DNA of 64,000 nt from Candidatus Desulfopertinax cowenii (lineage in GTDB: Bacteria; Bacillota; Desulfotomaculia; Desulfotomaculales; Desulforudaceae): the NCBI GenBank assembly GCA_001899445.1, contig MPOA01000006.1, positions 1 to 64,000 on the forward strand, in the 5' to 3' direction. Position 1 is the stretch's first letter; each line of letters begins with the position of its first letter. The notes beneath the pieces are model-generated. The model saw only the letters and a list, made by a program, of their open reading frames with translations, was not told the DNA's origin and made no database searches. The translations under genes were made by a program, and so were the position numbers. Shown piece after piece: positions 35,842 through 44,717 of the stretch.

Positions 35842-37569
35842 TTAACCATCTGACAAGTAAAATTTGCCCAAAATGGCCATAAGTTCAAAATAGCTCCTGG
35901 TGTTCAGCAGGTCTTCCCTGGTCAGCCATCCTCTCCGGGCAACGCCGACCCCGAAGTCGAGGAATTTCATCTGTTCCACCAGGTGCGCGTCGCTACCGAC
36001 GCCCAGCTTCACGCCCTGTCCCGCCGCCTGCCGGCAGTAACCGTCGTTCAGGTCCAGCCGCTTAGGGTAAGCGTTGAGTTCCAGGACGGTGCCGCCACGG
36101 GCGGCCTCGGCGATGATCCGGTCCAGGTCCACTTCATAGGCGCTCCGTTCGCCCAGAAGCCGGCCGGTTGGGTGGGCGATGATGTGGACGCCCGGATGCC
36201 GCACCGCCGCCAGAATGCGGGCCGTCATCGTCTCCCGGTCCTGCCGGAAGTGGGTGTGTACCGCAGCCACCACCAGGTCCAGCTCGACCAACACCTCGTC
36301 CGGGTAATCCAACCGTCCGCGGGGGTCGATTTCCACCTCCGCCCCGGCCAGTAGTTTCACGTCCGGACTGCGGTCGTTAAAGGCGCGCACGGCCCGTATT
36401 TTGTCGCGCAGGTCCTGGATGGACAGCCCGCGGGCGATCTTCAAAGAGCGGGAGTGGTCGCACACCGCCACCCACTCCAGCCCAAGTCTTCGGGCCTGAT
36501 CCGCAATCATCTCCAGGCTGCCGGTGCCGTCGCTGTACACCGAGTGCACGTGCAGGTCGCCTTTCAGGTCCCGCCGCTCGACCAGCCGGGGTAGCGTACC
36601 CTGCAGTCCGGCTTCAATCTCGCCGGCGTCCTCCCGCAGCTCCGCAGGAATGTACGGCAGGCCCAGAGCGGCGTAGACGTCGTCTTCCTCCCGGCCCGCG
36701 ATTCGCTCGCCGTCGCGGAACACGCCGTATTCGCTCAGCTTTAGCCCCCGGCGCGCCGCCAGTTCCCGGAGCCGGATGTTGTGCATCTTGGAACCGGTGA
36801 GGTAACACAGCGCGGCACCGTAGGCGTCCTCTTTGACCACCCGCACCTCAACCCGGAGGCCGTCCTCGGTGCGCGCCGCGGCCCGGGTGCGGCCCTGCTC
36901 CAGCACCTCCGCCCACGCCGGCAGGCCGGCAAAGAATTTGATCACCGCCTCCGGCCTTTCGGAGGCGGCCAGGATGTCGACGTCCTTAACCGTCTCGCGG
37001 AACCGGCGGATGCTCCCGGCCAGGCTGATTCGGGCCACCGGCGCTCCATTCCGCAAGGCCGTCACCACCTCCATGGCGAAGGGTAACACCCGGCCCAGGG
37101 GGAACCGCTCCCGCCCGCGGCGCACCAGCTCCAGCCCCCGGATGATGCTTTGCGCGGTTTTGGTGCCGAAGCCCTTCAGTTCGGCCAGCCGGCCCGACCG
37201 GGCCAGGCGCTCCAGGTCGTCGAGGCCGGTCACCTGCAGTTGCTCGTACAGAACCCTGGCCGTGCGCGGTCCCACCCCGGGCACCGAAAGCAACTGCCCC
37301 AGTCCCGGCGGTATTTCGCGGACCAGGTTCTCGTAATAAGCGCAGGTTCCGGTGTCCAGGATTTCCGCCACCTTGCGGGCCAGGTCGCGGCCAACCCCAG
37401 GTATGGTGGACAGTTCCCCCCTCCGGTGCAACTCCACCAGGTTTTCGCCCTGCGTCTCGACTCTTGACGCCGCCCGGCGGTAGGCCCGAATCCGGTAAGG
37501 ATTGTCCCCCTTGATTTCCAGGAGGTCGGCGATACTTTGAAGAATACGAACGACCGTGTGGTGATTCAT
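35842..37569 (-). CDS. polX: DNA polymerase X family protein with PHP domain
   Basis: The 575-residue protein has the bacterial PolX layout: an 8-kDa-like N-terminal domain with helix-hairpin-helix motifs (IPGVGRDLARKV near residue 50, VPGVGPRTARVLYEQL near residue 92), a nucleotidyltransferase domain with AGSIRRFRETVKDVDIL (acidic pair in DVD), and a C-terminal PHP phosphoesterase domain starting GDLHVHSVYSDGTGSLEM, with CDHSR later. Such enzymes fill gaps in base-excision repair and have a 3-prime exonuclease in the PHP part. The start at 37569 is chosen by homology; a TTG four codons upstream is possible. Confidence 0.93.
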   Translation of the reverse strand: MNHHTVVRILQSIADLLEIKGDNPYRIRAYRRAASRVETQGENLVELHRRGELSTIPGVGRDLARKVAEILDTGTCAYYENLVREIPPGLGQLLSVPGVGPRTARVLYEQLQVTGLDDLERLARSGRLAELKGFGTKTAQSIIRGLELVRRGRERFPLGRVLPFAMEVVTALRNGAPVARISLAGSIRRFRETVKDVDILAASERPEAVIKFFAGLPAWAEVLEQGRTRAAARTEDGLRVEVRVVKEDAYGAALCYLTGSKMHNIRLRELAARRGLKLSEYGVFRDGERIAGREEDDVYAALGLPYIPAELREDAGEIEAGLQGTLPRLVERRDLKGDLHVHSVYSDGTGSLEMIADQARRLGLEWVAVCDHSRSLKIARGLSIQDLRDKIRAVRAFNDRSPDVKLLAGAEVEIDPRGRLDYPDEVLVELDLVVAAVHTHFRQDRETMTARILAAVRHPGVHIIAHPTGRLLGERSAYEVDLDRIIAEAARGGTVLELNAYPKRLDLNDGYCRQAAGQGVKLGVGSDAHLVEQMKFLDFGVGVARRGWLTREDLLNTRSYFELMAILGKFYLSDG

Positions 37570-37584
37570 AATTGTTCCCAAAAT

Positions 37585-38406
37585 TTAAAAGGTAAAAGTC
37601 AAACCTGTACTGCCAAACGAAAACCGCGGGCCGAATTCGGCGGCCAGGCGGGCAGCCACGGCTAGACCGGTGCAGTGGGACGCCGCCAGCAGTTCCAGGT
37701 CCAGCTTCTTCAAGTAATCGATGGTCTTCTCTAACTGGTCGGCGCCCACCGGCGCCAGGTGGGTGCCACCAATCACGGCCCGGACGCGCTCCTGCCCCGT
37801 TACCGCGCGGGCGTGTTCTACAATATTGACCACGCCCGCGTGCGCGCAGCCGGTTAGAATCACCAGGCCTTTCGCGGTTTCCAGGTACAGGCTGAGGTCG
37901 TCGTTCAAAGGGTCCGGCACCCGTCGCCCCTCATCCCAGATATACATGCGGGCGTCGCCGCGTTCAAAGGTGTTTGTTTTTGGCACTGTCCCGCCGGCCC
38001 AGACCCCCGGGAAGATTTCCCGGGGGTCCTTGACCCACCGGAAATCCGCGCCGGACGCGTCCAATTCGGCGCGGTCGAACGGTATGCCCACGTACCGGTC
38101 CGGCTCCGAAACCCGGTGGGGGCTGAACAGTTCCGGGTGGGCGAACACCGGGAGGCGATGCCCGATCATTTTGAGGGCGGCGCGCAGTCCGCCGGTGTGA
38201 TCATAATGCCCGTGACTCAGCACGATCACGTCGGCCGCCGGCAGCGGGATCCCCAGCGCCCCGGCATTGTGGACCAGCGCCCCGCTTTGACCGGTGTCGT
38301 ACAGGATACGGTGCCCGGGAGTCTCTACCCACAAACTCAACCCGTGTTCTCCCAGTAGATCCAACGGCTTGGCGACCGTGTTTTCAATCAGGACGGTGAC
38401 CTTCAC
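37585..38406 (-). CDS. metallo-beta-lactamase-fold hydrolase (COG1237 type)
   Basis: The 273-residue enzyme starts with a KVTVLIENTVAKPLDLLGEHGLS pattern, has the metal motif SHGHYDHTGGL (HxHxDH) near residue 67, and an LTGCAHAGVVNI segment near residue 185, all typical for the COG1237 group related to a protein implicated in methanopterin synthesis. The actual substrate is unknown in bacteria. It is 16 bp upstream of polX and may be cotranscribed with it. Confidence 0.88.
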   Translation of the reverse strand: MKVTVLIENTVAKPLDLLGEHGLSLWVETPGHRILYDTGQSGALVHNAGALGIPLPAADVIVLSHGHYDHTGGLRAALKMIGHRLPVFAHPELFSPHRVSEPDRYVGIPFDRAELDASGADFRWVKDPREIFPGVWAGGTVPKTNTFERGDARMYIWDEGRRVPDPLNDDLSLYLETAKGLVILTGCAHAGVVNIVEHARAVTGQERVRAVIGGTHLAPVGADQLEKTIDYLKKLDLELLAASHCTGLAVAARLAAEFGPRFSFGSTGLTFTF

Positions 38407-38476
38407 GCATGTCTTCCTCCCAAGTTTGTTTTTCCCTTCCCTAACGCCAGTTCATTATCCTCCCCTACGCGCCAAT

Positions 38477-39460
38477 TTATCCCCGGGAAAGACGTGCTCC
38501 CTGAAACGTGCCGCGCCGTTCCAGCTCCCGGTCGATCCAGTCCAGGAGGCGACTCTTAGGCAAATCCCACCGCGGGGCGGCGAGCAGATCGCCCGCCAGT
38601 ACTTCGCCCACCAGGCGGTGAATGGTCATTTCCGGATGCAGGTGCTCCAGGAAATCACAAACCCAGCGCACGTACTCCGCCGGTGACAGCACGGCAACGC
38701 GGCCCCGCCGCCACTCGTGTTCCAGTGCCGTGCCCCGGATCACCTGCAGGTGGTGAATCTTCACCCCGTCCACCCCGATTTCGGCCAGCGCCCGGGCCGT
38801 CTCGACAGCGTCCGCCGCGGTTTCTCCCGGCAGGCCCAGGATCACGTGGGCGGCAATGAAAATATCTGGACCCCGCTGCCGGGTTCGGGCCACCGCTTCC
38901 CGGAACTGCCCAGCGGTGTGGCCCCGGTTGAGGCGTTTCAAGGTGCGGTCGTGGATCGACTGCAATCCGTATTCCAACCAGACATGCCGGCGGGTGGCGT
39001 AGCCCTGGATCAGGTCCAGTACCGGGTCCGGCACGCAGTCCGGGCGGGTGCCGATGGCCAGGCCCACAACGTCCGGGTGGGACAGAGCCGCGTCGTAGAT
39101 TTTCTGCAGCTTCTCCAAAGGCCCGTAGGTGCCGGTATAGCTCTGGATGTAAGCCAGAAACCTGATGTCCCCGCTACGGCGGCGCCGGAGCCGCGTCACC
39201 GCAGCCGCGATCTGTTCCTCGAGGGGCACCGCCCGGTCGGCGAAAGGACCGAAGCTCGGGTTGGAGCAGAACATACAACCGCCACGGCCCGTGGTCCCGT
39301 CCCGGTTTGGGCACGTGAAGCCGGCATCCAGGGGAATCTTGTACACCGGGACACCGAATAGTTCTTTCAGAAACCGACCGAAAGGGCGGTAGCGCTTCGT
39401 GAACACTTGCAATCCGGTCCTCCGTTTTCGAACTCCATAAGCGCGAACACCAGTCGGCAT
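38477..39460 (-). CDS. TIGR01212-family radical SAM protein
   Basis: The protein carries a radical SAM cluster motif of the unusual C-x9-C-x2-C spacing (CPNRDGTTGRGGCMFC), as in the TIGR01212/YhcC group related to Elp3, followed by a FLAYIQSYTGTYGP segment and VWLEYGLQSIHDRTL. Function of the family is unknown, though tRNA or fatty-acid-like modifications have been suggested for relatives. The N-terminal 20 residues before TKRYRPFGRFLKELFG are not conserved, so a later start, such as the TTG 16 codons in, is possible. Confidence 0.87.
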   Translation of the reverse strand: MPTGVRAYGVRKRRTGLQVFTKRYRPFGRFLKELFGVPVYKIPLDAGFTCPNRDGTTGRGGCMFCSNPSFGPFADRAVPLEEQIAAAVTRLRRRRSGDIRFLAYIQSYTGTYGPLEKLQKIYDAALSHPDVVGLAIGTRPDCVPDPVLDLIQGYATRRHVWLEYGLQSIHDRTLKRLNRGHTAGQFREAVARTRQRGPDIFIAAHVILGLPGETAADAVETARALAEIGVDGVKIHHLQVIRGTALEHEWRRGRVAVLSPAEYVRWVCDFLEHLHPEMTIHRLVGEVLAGDLLAAPRWDLPKSRLLDWIDRELERRGTFQGARLSRG

Positions 39461-39510
39461 CGGTGCATGGGGCCCTCCGTTTTCGAACAGGCGCGGTTTT
39501 GCGGGCCTGG

Positions 39511-39966
39511 TCAGGATTCTCGGATCTGGCGGTAATAGCGCATGAAATCCCCGGCGGTAAGAATTCTAACGTTCCTGAATTCAGTCAGGCCCAATAAATG
39601 GCGATCCTGGGTGACGAGATAACAGGCCCCGCCCGAAACCGCGCACTCCAGGAAACGGTTGTCGGCCGGATCCTCGGGGATGCAGTCGAACCGGACCCCG
39701 GGTTCCACCGGGCGGGCCTTTTCCAGCAGCGCATGCAGCCCCTTTTCCCGCCTCTTTACCGCCTCCGGATGCCCGAACCGCATCTTGGAAAAGATGTCTA
39801 GGTATTCACCCTGGATAGCGCGGCTAACCAGTACCTCCACCTCGCCCTTAAGCCACAGACGGATGACCTGGCCCGATGACGAACGGTCGGGATTGATGAG
39901 GCCGCCCATGACAATGTTAGTGTCGACTACAATCCGCAATGGCTGCTCCGGCAGTAGATTCACCAT
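39511..39966 (-). CDS. PIN-domain protein without visible antitoxin
   Basis: The product of about 151 residues has the PIN pattern: IVVDTNIVMGGLINP at the N-terminus with the first acidic residue, an SRAIQGEYLDIFSKMRFG segment, and DPADNRFLECAVSGGACYLVTQDRHLL near residue 108. It is related to the PIN toxin at 30731-31147. No small antitoxin gene lies beside it; the acylphosphatase gene ends just upstream. The start could be the ATG at 39966 or the next GTG. Confidence 0.8.
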   Translation of the reverse strand: MVNLLPEQPLRIVVDTNIVMGGLINPDRSSSGQVIRLWLKGEVEVLVSRAIQGEYLDIFSKMRFGHPEAVKRREKGLHALLEKARPVEPGVRFDCIPEDPADNRFLECAVSGGACYLVTQDRHLLGLTEFRNVRILTAGDFMRYYRQIRES

Positions 39967-39971
39967 CCCTC

Positions 39972-40250
39972 TTAGCCGAGAATGCTGAAACCGCTGTAGG
40001 TACCGGTGGGTGGTTCCCAGCGCACCTCCACGTTCGCCACCCGGGCCTGCGGCGGCCCCTGCCAGCACCAGCTGAGCACCTGCTGGACCGCCTGCTGTTC
40101 TCCCTCGAACTCGGCCACCACCGCACCGTCCGGGCGGTTCCGTACCCAGCCTTTTACTCCGTACCGCCGGGCCTCCTCCTGCGTGGCCAGGCGAAAATAG
40201 ACTCCCTGGACTTTGCCGGTGATGGTGACCACCGCTCTGACCTGCGACAC
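39972..40250 (-). CDS. acyP: acylphosphatase
   Basis: A complete 92-residue acylphosphatase that hydrolyses acyl phosphates such as carbamoyl phosphate or 1,3-bisphosphoglycerate. The catalytic Arg lies in the GKVQGVYFR motif (residues about 12-20) and the catalytic Asn in GWVRNRPDGAVVAEFEG. It diverges from the tRNA thiolase gene and is followed within 6 bp by the PIN gene. Confidence 0.94.
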   Translation of the reverse strand: MSQVRAVVTITGKVQGVYFRLATQEEARRYGVKGWVRNRPDGAVVAEFEGEQQAVQQVLSWCWQGPPQARVANVEVRWEPPTGTYSGFSILG

Positions 40251-40287
40251 TCCAACTCCCCCTTTCGGTTGGGCTTCGACCCCCTAA

Positions 40288-40317
40288 TTGACGTATCTCG
40301 ATCGGTTAGGTTATAAT
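40288..40317 (+). promoter_or_regulatory. sigma-A-type promoter for the tRNA thiolase gene
   Basis: TTGACG (40288-40293) and TATAAT (40312-40317) are 18 bp apart and stand 29 bp before the start codon, with AGGAGGT at proper distance in between. This is the best match to a vegetative promoter in the window. Confidence 0.7.
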
Positions 40318-40345
40318 CAAACGACGTTTCAGGAGGTATAGCCAG

Positions 40346-41281
40346 ATGAAATGCAAAGTCTGCCGGGGACCGGCGATCGCAAAGTTTCCGGCCCACAACG
40401 CCAACTTCTGCGCGGAACACTTCGATCAGTTTTTCGGGCGGCAGGTGGAAAAGGCGATCCGAAGATACCGGATGCTGCAACCCGGAGACCGCGTCCTGGT
40501 CGCCGTTTCGGGCGGCAAGGATTCCCTGGTGGTGGCGGACATCCTGAGCCGCTTGGGTTATGACGTCCACGGACTGCACATCAACCTGGGCATTGAGGAC
40601 AACGGCTTCTCGGACCAGTCCCTGGACATCTGCCGGCACTTCTTCACCGACCGGGGGCTGCCCCTGGAGATTTTCAGTCTCCAAGAGCAGTTCGGCAAGC
40701 GCATCAAGGACGTCGGACGCCGTTTCGATCGTTTCTGTTCCATCTGCGGTATGACCAAACGGCACCTGATGAACGCCCGCGCGGTGGAACAGGGCCTGGA
40801 CGCGCTGGCCACGGGCCACAACCTGGACGACCTGTCGGCCGCCCTGTTCGCGAACCTGATGCGCTGGGATGTGCGCTACCTGGCAAAGGGCGTGCCCTGC
40901 CTGCCCCCGGAAGGTGGTTTCTGCCGCAAGATCAAGCCGCTGGCCCTGCTTACCGAAAAGGAAATCGCCACTTACGCCGCGGTCCGCAAGATCAAGGTAG
41001 TGACTGCCACCTGTCCGCACTCCCGGGAGGCCAAGTTCAAACGTTACAAGGAACTGCTCGCCGCCGTGGAAGAACAGTCTCCGGGGACCAAGCGCGCCTT
41101 CTACGAGGGCTACGTACGGACCGTGCCCCTCTTCCAGGGTCACGCCGAGGCTGCCCCAGGCCTCCGTCCCTGCCGGGTCTGCGGCATGCCGACCACCGTG
41201 GAGGTGTGCACTTTCTGCAAGGTCTGGCGGCAGGAGCACGTGCCCTGCGTCAGGATTTCAGGCCGGCGTTCACCAGCTTGA
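40346..41281 (+). CDS. TtuA/TtcA-family tRNA thiolase
   Basis: The 311-residue enzyme has an N-terminal zinc ribbon (CKVC at residues 2-5 with a later NFCAEHF), a PP-loop SGGKDS at residues 55-60, an iron-sulfur cluster set of CSIC (C131, C134) and C223, and a C-terminal second zinc ribbon CRVCGMPTTVEVCTFC. This layout matches TtuA-type proteins, which activate tRNA by adenylation and insert sulfur, as in 2-thiouridine at position 54. No sulfur-carrier gene is adjacent. It ends inside the 3-prime end of the convergent macrodomain gene. Confidence 0.88.
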   Translation: MKCKVCRGPAIAKFPAHNANFCAEHFDQFFGRQVEKAIRRYRMLQPGDRVLVAVSGGKDSLVVADILSRLGYDVHGLHINLGIEDNGFSDQSLDICRHFFTDRGLPLEIFSLQEQFGKRIKDVGRRFDRFCSICGMTKRHLMNARAVEQGLDALATGHNLDDLSAALFANLMRWDVRYLAKGVPCLPPEGGFCRKIKPLALLTEKEIATYAAVRKIKVVTATCPHSREAKFKRYKELLAAVEEQSPGTKRAFYEGYVRTVPLFQGHAEAAPGLRPCRVCGMPTTVEVCTFCKVWRQEHVPCVRISGRRSPA

Positions 41282-41738
41282 TGAATTCCCGGTCAATGTC
41301 CAGCACGGTGATCTCGATATCGGTGACCGGGCCAAGCACCTTGAGGTACTTTTCCGCCACCTCCGCCTTCGGCACCCGGCCCACGCCGGTGCCGAGGGCC
41401 GGGATGCCGATGGTGGTGATCCCCTGTTCGCGGGCCTTTTCCAGAACAGAATAAAGACACTGTTCCACGATTTCGGGCGAGGACCGCTCTGCCGGGTGAA
41501 GCATGGTGACCGCGTGGTAGATGAACCGCGCCGGAGTCTTCCCCGCGCCGGTGACGTACACCTGCCCGGTCTGCGGGTTCGTCTCCCGGCAGACGCGGAT
41601 CGCTTCCGCTTCTATCTCCGGTCCGCCCCGGCGGCGCAAAGCCCCGGCTACACCGCCGCCCATGTAACCCTGTCCATTGGCCGCGTTCACCAGTACCTCG
41701 GCCTCGAACTGCGTGAGGTCGCCGACCTGCGCCTTCAC
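41250..41738 (-). CDS. macrodomain protein (ADP-ribose binding)
   Basis: A 162-residue stand-alone macrodomain with DLTQFEAEVLVNAANGQGYMGGGVAGAL-type N-terminus (the ADP-ribose-binding VNAAN and GGGVAGA loops) and a later IPALGTGVGRVP loop. Such enzymes remove or bind ADP-ribose groups or O-acetyl-ADP-ribose. Its final 32 bp overlap the end of the convergent tRNA thiolase gene. The ATG overlaps the stop of the upstream hydrolase gene by 4 bp. Confidence 0.9.
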   Translation of the reverse strand: MKAQVGDLTQFEAEVLVNAANGQGYMGGGVAGALRRRGGPEIEAEAIRVCRETNPQTGQVYVTGAGKTPARFIYHAVTMLHPAERSSPEIVEQCLYSVLEKAREQGITTIGIPALGTGVGRVPKAEVAEKYLKVLGPVTDIEITVLDIDREFIKLVNAGLKS

Positions 41739-42385
41739 GGTTGTTCCCGCCCCTCGGTGAAGGCCAGTACTACGATCTCAGTTTTCTCGGGCAAGGAGTC
41801 CCTGGTCACCTCGAGGCAGTCGCGGTGCACAACCCGGTCGTAATGCCTGGTGAATTCTTTAACGCCGGTGATCGGGAGGTTCAGGTACCCGGTCTTGTAG
41901 TGCATGGGAACGGCAATGCGGGGCTTAAGCGCCGCCACCGTTTCCACTGCCTCTCGGGCATCGATGGTGAAGGTGCCGCCCACCGGCACCAGCAGCACGT
42001 CCACCGGGCCGATCCGGCTGATCTGCTCCTGGTTTAATAGGTGTCCCAGGTCCCCCAGGTGACAAATATTTATCCCGTCCGCGCTGATCACGAAAACAAT
42101 GTTCGCCCCGCGCTGCGCACCCTCCTCCTTGTCGTGGAAAGTGGAAACGCCCTTGACGACAACATCGCCCAGCCGGTGTTCACCCGGTTCCTGAACGACC
42201 CGCGGCTCGCCCCGGACCATGGAAATCGCGTTGTGGTCGAAATGCTGGTGACTCACCGTAACGATGTCGGCCTCGACGCTGAGAACCGGGTAACCTACCT
42301 CCTCGTTGAAGGGATCGGTCACAATCCGCGTGCCGTTGCCGGTTTGGACGCGGAAACAGGCGTGTCCCAGCCACTCAATGCGCAA
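41735..42385 (-). CDS. UlaG-like metallo-beta-lactamase-fold hydrolase
   Basis: A 216-residue hydrolase with LGHACFRVQT near the N-terminus, the metal motif SHQHFDHNAI (HxHxDH) near residue 45, HLGDLGHLL with further ligands near residue 105 and PMHYKTGYLN near residue 160. It resembles the UlaG-like COG2220 group; substrate unknown. The start is a TTG at 42385 preceded by GGATGAGGAT. It overlaps the macrodomain gene by 4 bp and probably forms an operon with it. Confidence 0.88.
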   Translation of the reverse strand: MRIEWLGHACFRVQTGNGTRIVTDPFNEEVGYPVLSVEADIVTVSHQHFDHNAISMVRGEPRVVQEPGEHRLGDVVVKGVSTFHDKEEGAQRGANIVFVISADGINICHLGDLGHLLNQEQISRIGPVDVLLVPVGGTFTIDAREAVETVAALKPRIAVPMHYKTGYLNLPITGVKEFTRHYDRVVHRDCLEVTRDSLPEKTEIVVLAFTEGREQP

Positions 42386-42513
42386 CTATCCTCATCCCCT
42401 TTACCCCAAATTTCCCATCCAGTGCGCACCTCGCCCGTAGCAAATAATTCTTCTTTAATTGTGCAGTATTTTCCTGCCCGGTCGTACCCTCCCTCGAAGA
42501 TAACCATTTTCAT
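42319..42513 (-). CDS. possible small protein overlapping the UlaG-like gene
   Basis: An open frame of 64 codons begins at an ATG that follows AGGTGGTGAG, directly after a hairpin element, and ends 67 bp inside the next gene in another frame. The first part (KMVIFEGGYDRAGKYCTIKEEL) looks protein-like, the second part less so. It may be a short leader or a spurious frame. No family is recognised. Confidence 0.25.
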   Translation of the reverse strand: MKMVIFEGGYDRAGKYCTIKEELFATGEVRTGWEIWGKGDEDSCALSGWDTPVSASKPATARGL

Positions 42514-42519
42514 TCTCAC

Positions 42520-42543
42520 CACCTGAGCGACGATGAATCGTCG
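42520..42543 (-). repeat. dispersed hairpin element, copy 1
   Basis: CACCTGAGCG (42520-42529) runs into an inverted repeat CGACGAT-GA-ATCGTCG (42528-42543). A second copy with the same flank and a changed but still paired stem lies at 49511-49535. On the minus strand both place AGGTGG next to an ATG. See the finding on this pair. Confidence 0.5.
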
Positions 42544-42701
42544 GGAACGACTCCCCTAAAAGCAAACTTTATGTTTTCAGCATGTTTTCAACGGCGGTAG
42601 TTTAGTATTCATAACCGGCCGCGTGCTTATGCGACGCGATCCACCGGATAGGTCGAAACCGACCGGTCCATAATAAGCCGAGAAAGTCGAGGTAGGCACA
42701 A

Positions 42702-44177
42702 GTGTCGAAAAGCTGGAGTATCTGGCGAACCAAGCCACTCCGGGCCTTGTTCGCGGAAAGCGAGAGAAGCGGCCTCACCAAGACCCTGGGTCCGTTCGAC
42801 CTGGTGGCGCTGGGCATCGGGGCGATTATCGGTACCGGTATTTTCGTGCTCACCGGGGTGGCCGCAGCGCAGTACGCTGGCCCCGGCCTGGTGTTCTCCT
42901 TTGTCCTGGCCGGCATCGCGGCCGGCCTGGCGGCGCTGGCGTACGCCGAACTGGCCTCTACCATTCCGGTGGCCGGTAGCGCCTACACCTATTCCTACGC
43001 CGTGTTGGGCGAATTTGTGGCCTGGATCGTCGGCTGGAACCTCATGCTGGAGTACATGGTCGCCGCCGGCGCAGTGGCCATCGGCTGGGGCGCTTACGTG
43101 GTGGAACTGCTCCGCTCGGTGGGGATACTCCTGCCCGCGGCCCTGGTCAATTCCCCGGTCGCGGGCGGAATTATCAATCTGCCGGCCGTGGCCATCGCTT
43201 TACTGATCACGGTCCTGGTGCTGCGGGGACTGCAACAGACCAAAACGGTGAACAAGGCGATAGTGCTCATCAAGCTGGCGGTGATCGTCCTGTTCATCGT
43301 CCTGGGCGTCCGGTTCGTAGACCCGGCCAACTGGAGCCCGTTCCTGCCATTCGGTCCGCTGGGGATTGTCCAGGGCGCCGCGATCATCTTCTTCGCCTAT
43401 ATCGGGTTTGACGCCGTAGCGACCGCCGCCGAGGAAAGCAAAAAGCCCCAACGCGACCTGCCCATCGGGATCATCGGCTCTCTGCTTGTGGCCACCGTCC
43501 TGTACATCGCGGTCACCGTGGTGCTGACCGGACTTGTGCCGTACACCCAGCTGAATACCGCCTCCCCGGTAGCCACCGCGCTTTTAAGGGCCGGCATCCC
43601 GGTGGCGGGCTCGATCGTCGCCGTGGGCGCGCTGGCCGGCATTTCCAGCGTGCTGCTGGTGATGCTTTACGCCCAGAGCCGCATCTTTTTCGCTATGTCC
43701 CGCGACGGCCTGCTGCCCAGGGTGTTCTCACAGGTGCACCCCCGCTTCCGGACCCCCCACGTCAGTATCCTGGCGGTGGGAATGGTGGTGGTGCTGACCG
43801 CCGGGTTTCTGCCCATCCACATCGTCGCCCAGCTCGCCAACATCGGCACCCTGACCGCTTTCGTGATCACTTCCGTGGGCGTGCTGGTGCTCCGCCGTAC
43901 CCGGCCCGACCTGCCCCGCACCTTCAAAACCCCCGGGATGCCGTGGACCCCCCTGCTGGCCATCGCCTTTTCCGCGTACCTGATCCTGAACCTGCCGCCA
44001 CTTACATGGGCGCGGTTTGCCGTCTGGATGTCCCTGGGGATCCTGATTTATTTTCTTTACAGTTACCGCCGGAGCAAGCTCGCTCCCGAGGGCAAACCGC
44101 CGGGCTGGCGCAGCCTAGTAGCCACCCCGGCGGCCAAACCGGTCCCCCCAACCCCGGGCCAGAAAGACCGCACCTGA
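42702..44177 (+). CDS. APC-family amino acid permease
   Basis: The 491-residue protein has twelve predicted membrane helices and the pattern of the cationic amino acid transporter branch of the APC superfamily (YfnA/CAT type): LVALGIGAIIGTGIFVLTG near residue 32, AYAELASTIPVAGSAYTYSY near residue 83, and IIFFAYIGFDAVATAAEES near residue 228. It would import or exchange amino acids with proton or sodium. The GTG start follows AAAGTCGAGG. The C-terminal tail is Pro-rich and polar. Confidence 0.92.
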   Translation: MSKSWSIWRTKPLRALFAESERSGLTKTLGPFDLVALGIGAIIGTGIFVLTGVAAAQYAGPGLVFSFVLAGIAAGLAALAYAELASTIPVAGSAYTYSYAVLGEFVAWIVGWNLMLEYMVAAGAVAIGWGAYVVELLRSVGILLPAALVNSPVAGGIINLPAVAIALLITVLVLRGLQQTKTVNKAIVLIKLAVIVLFIVLGVRFVDPANWSPFLPFGPLGIVQGAAIIFFAYIGFDAVATAAEESKKPQRDLPIGIIGSLLVATVLYIAVTVVLTGLVPYTQLNTASPVATALLRAGIPVAGSIVAVGALAGISSVLLVMLYAQSRIFFAMSRDGLLPRVFSQVHPRFRTPHVSILAVGMVVVLTAGFLPIHIVAQLANIGTLTAFVITSVGVLVLRRTRPDLPRTFKTPGMPWTPLLAIAFSAYLILNLPPLTWARFAVWMSLGILIYFLYSYRRSKLAPEGKPPGWRSLVATPAAKPVPPTPGQKDRT

Positions 44178-44354
44178 GTCCCGGGCCAGCGCCATTTGCT
44201 CCAAGGCGAAGGCAACCGCGGCTACCTTGATCACGGGTTCGACCTTCTTTGCCAGATGCTGTTGAACACAGCATAAAATACAAGTCATTATTTCCCCTGA
44301 AATGCAAACTCTATGAAGTGTAACCCAAAAAGATTTTCAAGGAGGTTGAAAACA

Positions 44355-44672
44355 ATGTACGTGGCCCAGGGGCAGAACTTTCTGGACGACCGGGTCGACG
44401 TCGTTCCGTCCCCGAGCTTGAAGGACCGGCATGCGACCATCAGGTATGAAGGGTTGCTCCAGCAGAGCGGGGCCGACCGGGTATTCATTCATTACGGATT
44501 TGACGGCTGGCAGAACAGCACCTTCGCCGAAATGAAGCGCGAACCGGACGGTTCGTTCGCCTGTTCGATACCGATGCTGGGGTACAAGGAATGTAACTTC
44601 TGTTTCAAGGATAGCGCCAACAACTGGGATAACAACAACGGCTGGAACTGGTCCACCGACATCCGGTATTAA
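44355..44672 (+). CDS. stand-alone starch-binding-type module (CBM25/CBM53-like)
   Basis: The 105-residue protein is almost only a carbohydrate-binding module: VFIHYGFDGWQNS near residue 50, a middle DGSFACSIPML segment and a C-terminal FKDSANNWDNNNGWNW motif, as in the CBM25/CBM53 families of starch binding. It has no signal peptide and no catalytic domain. The ATG at 44355 follows a strong AAGGAGGT. It may bind intracellular glycogen or act as a subunit; no glycogen genes lie near. Confidence 0.8.
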   Translation: MYVAQGQNFLDDRVDVVPSPSLKDRHATIRYEGLLQQSGADRVFIHYGFDGWQNSTFAEMKREPDGSFACSIPMLGYKECNFCFKDSANNWDNNNGWNWSTDIRY

Positions 44673-44717
44673 CGCCTCCTAAGACTATTCCCCGCGGTGC
44701 AATTCCTACGCCAGAAC

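Noticed and set aside
44002-44307. Minus-strand open frame at the 3-prime end of the APC permease
   Set aside because: It reads protein-like for about 50 residues but overlaps the permease and has no start site or known family.
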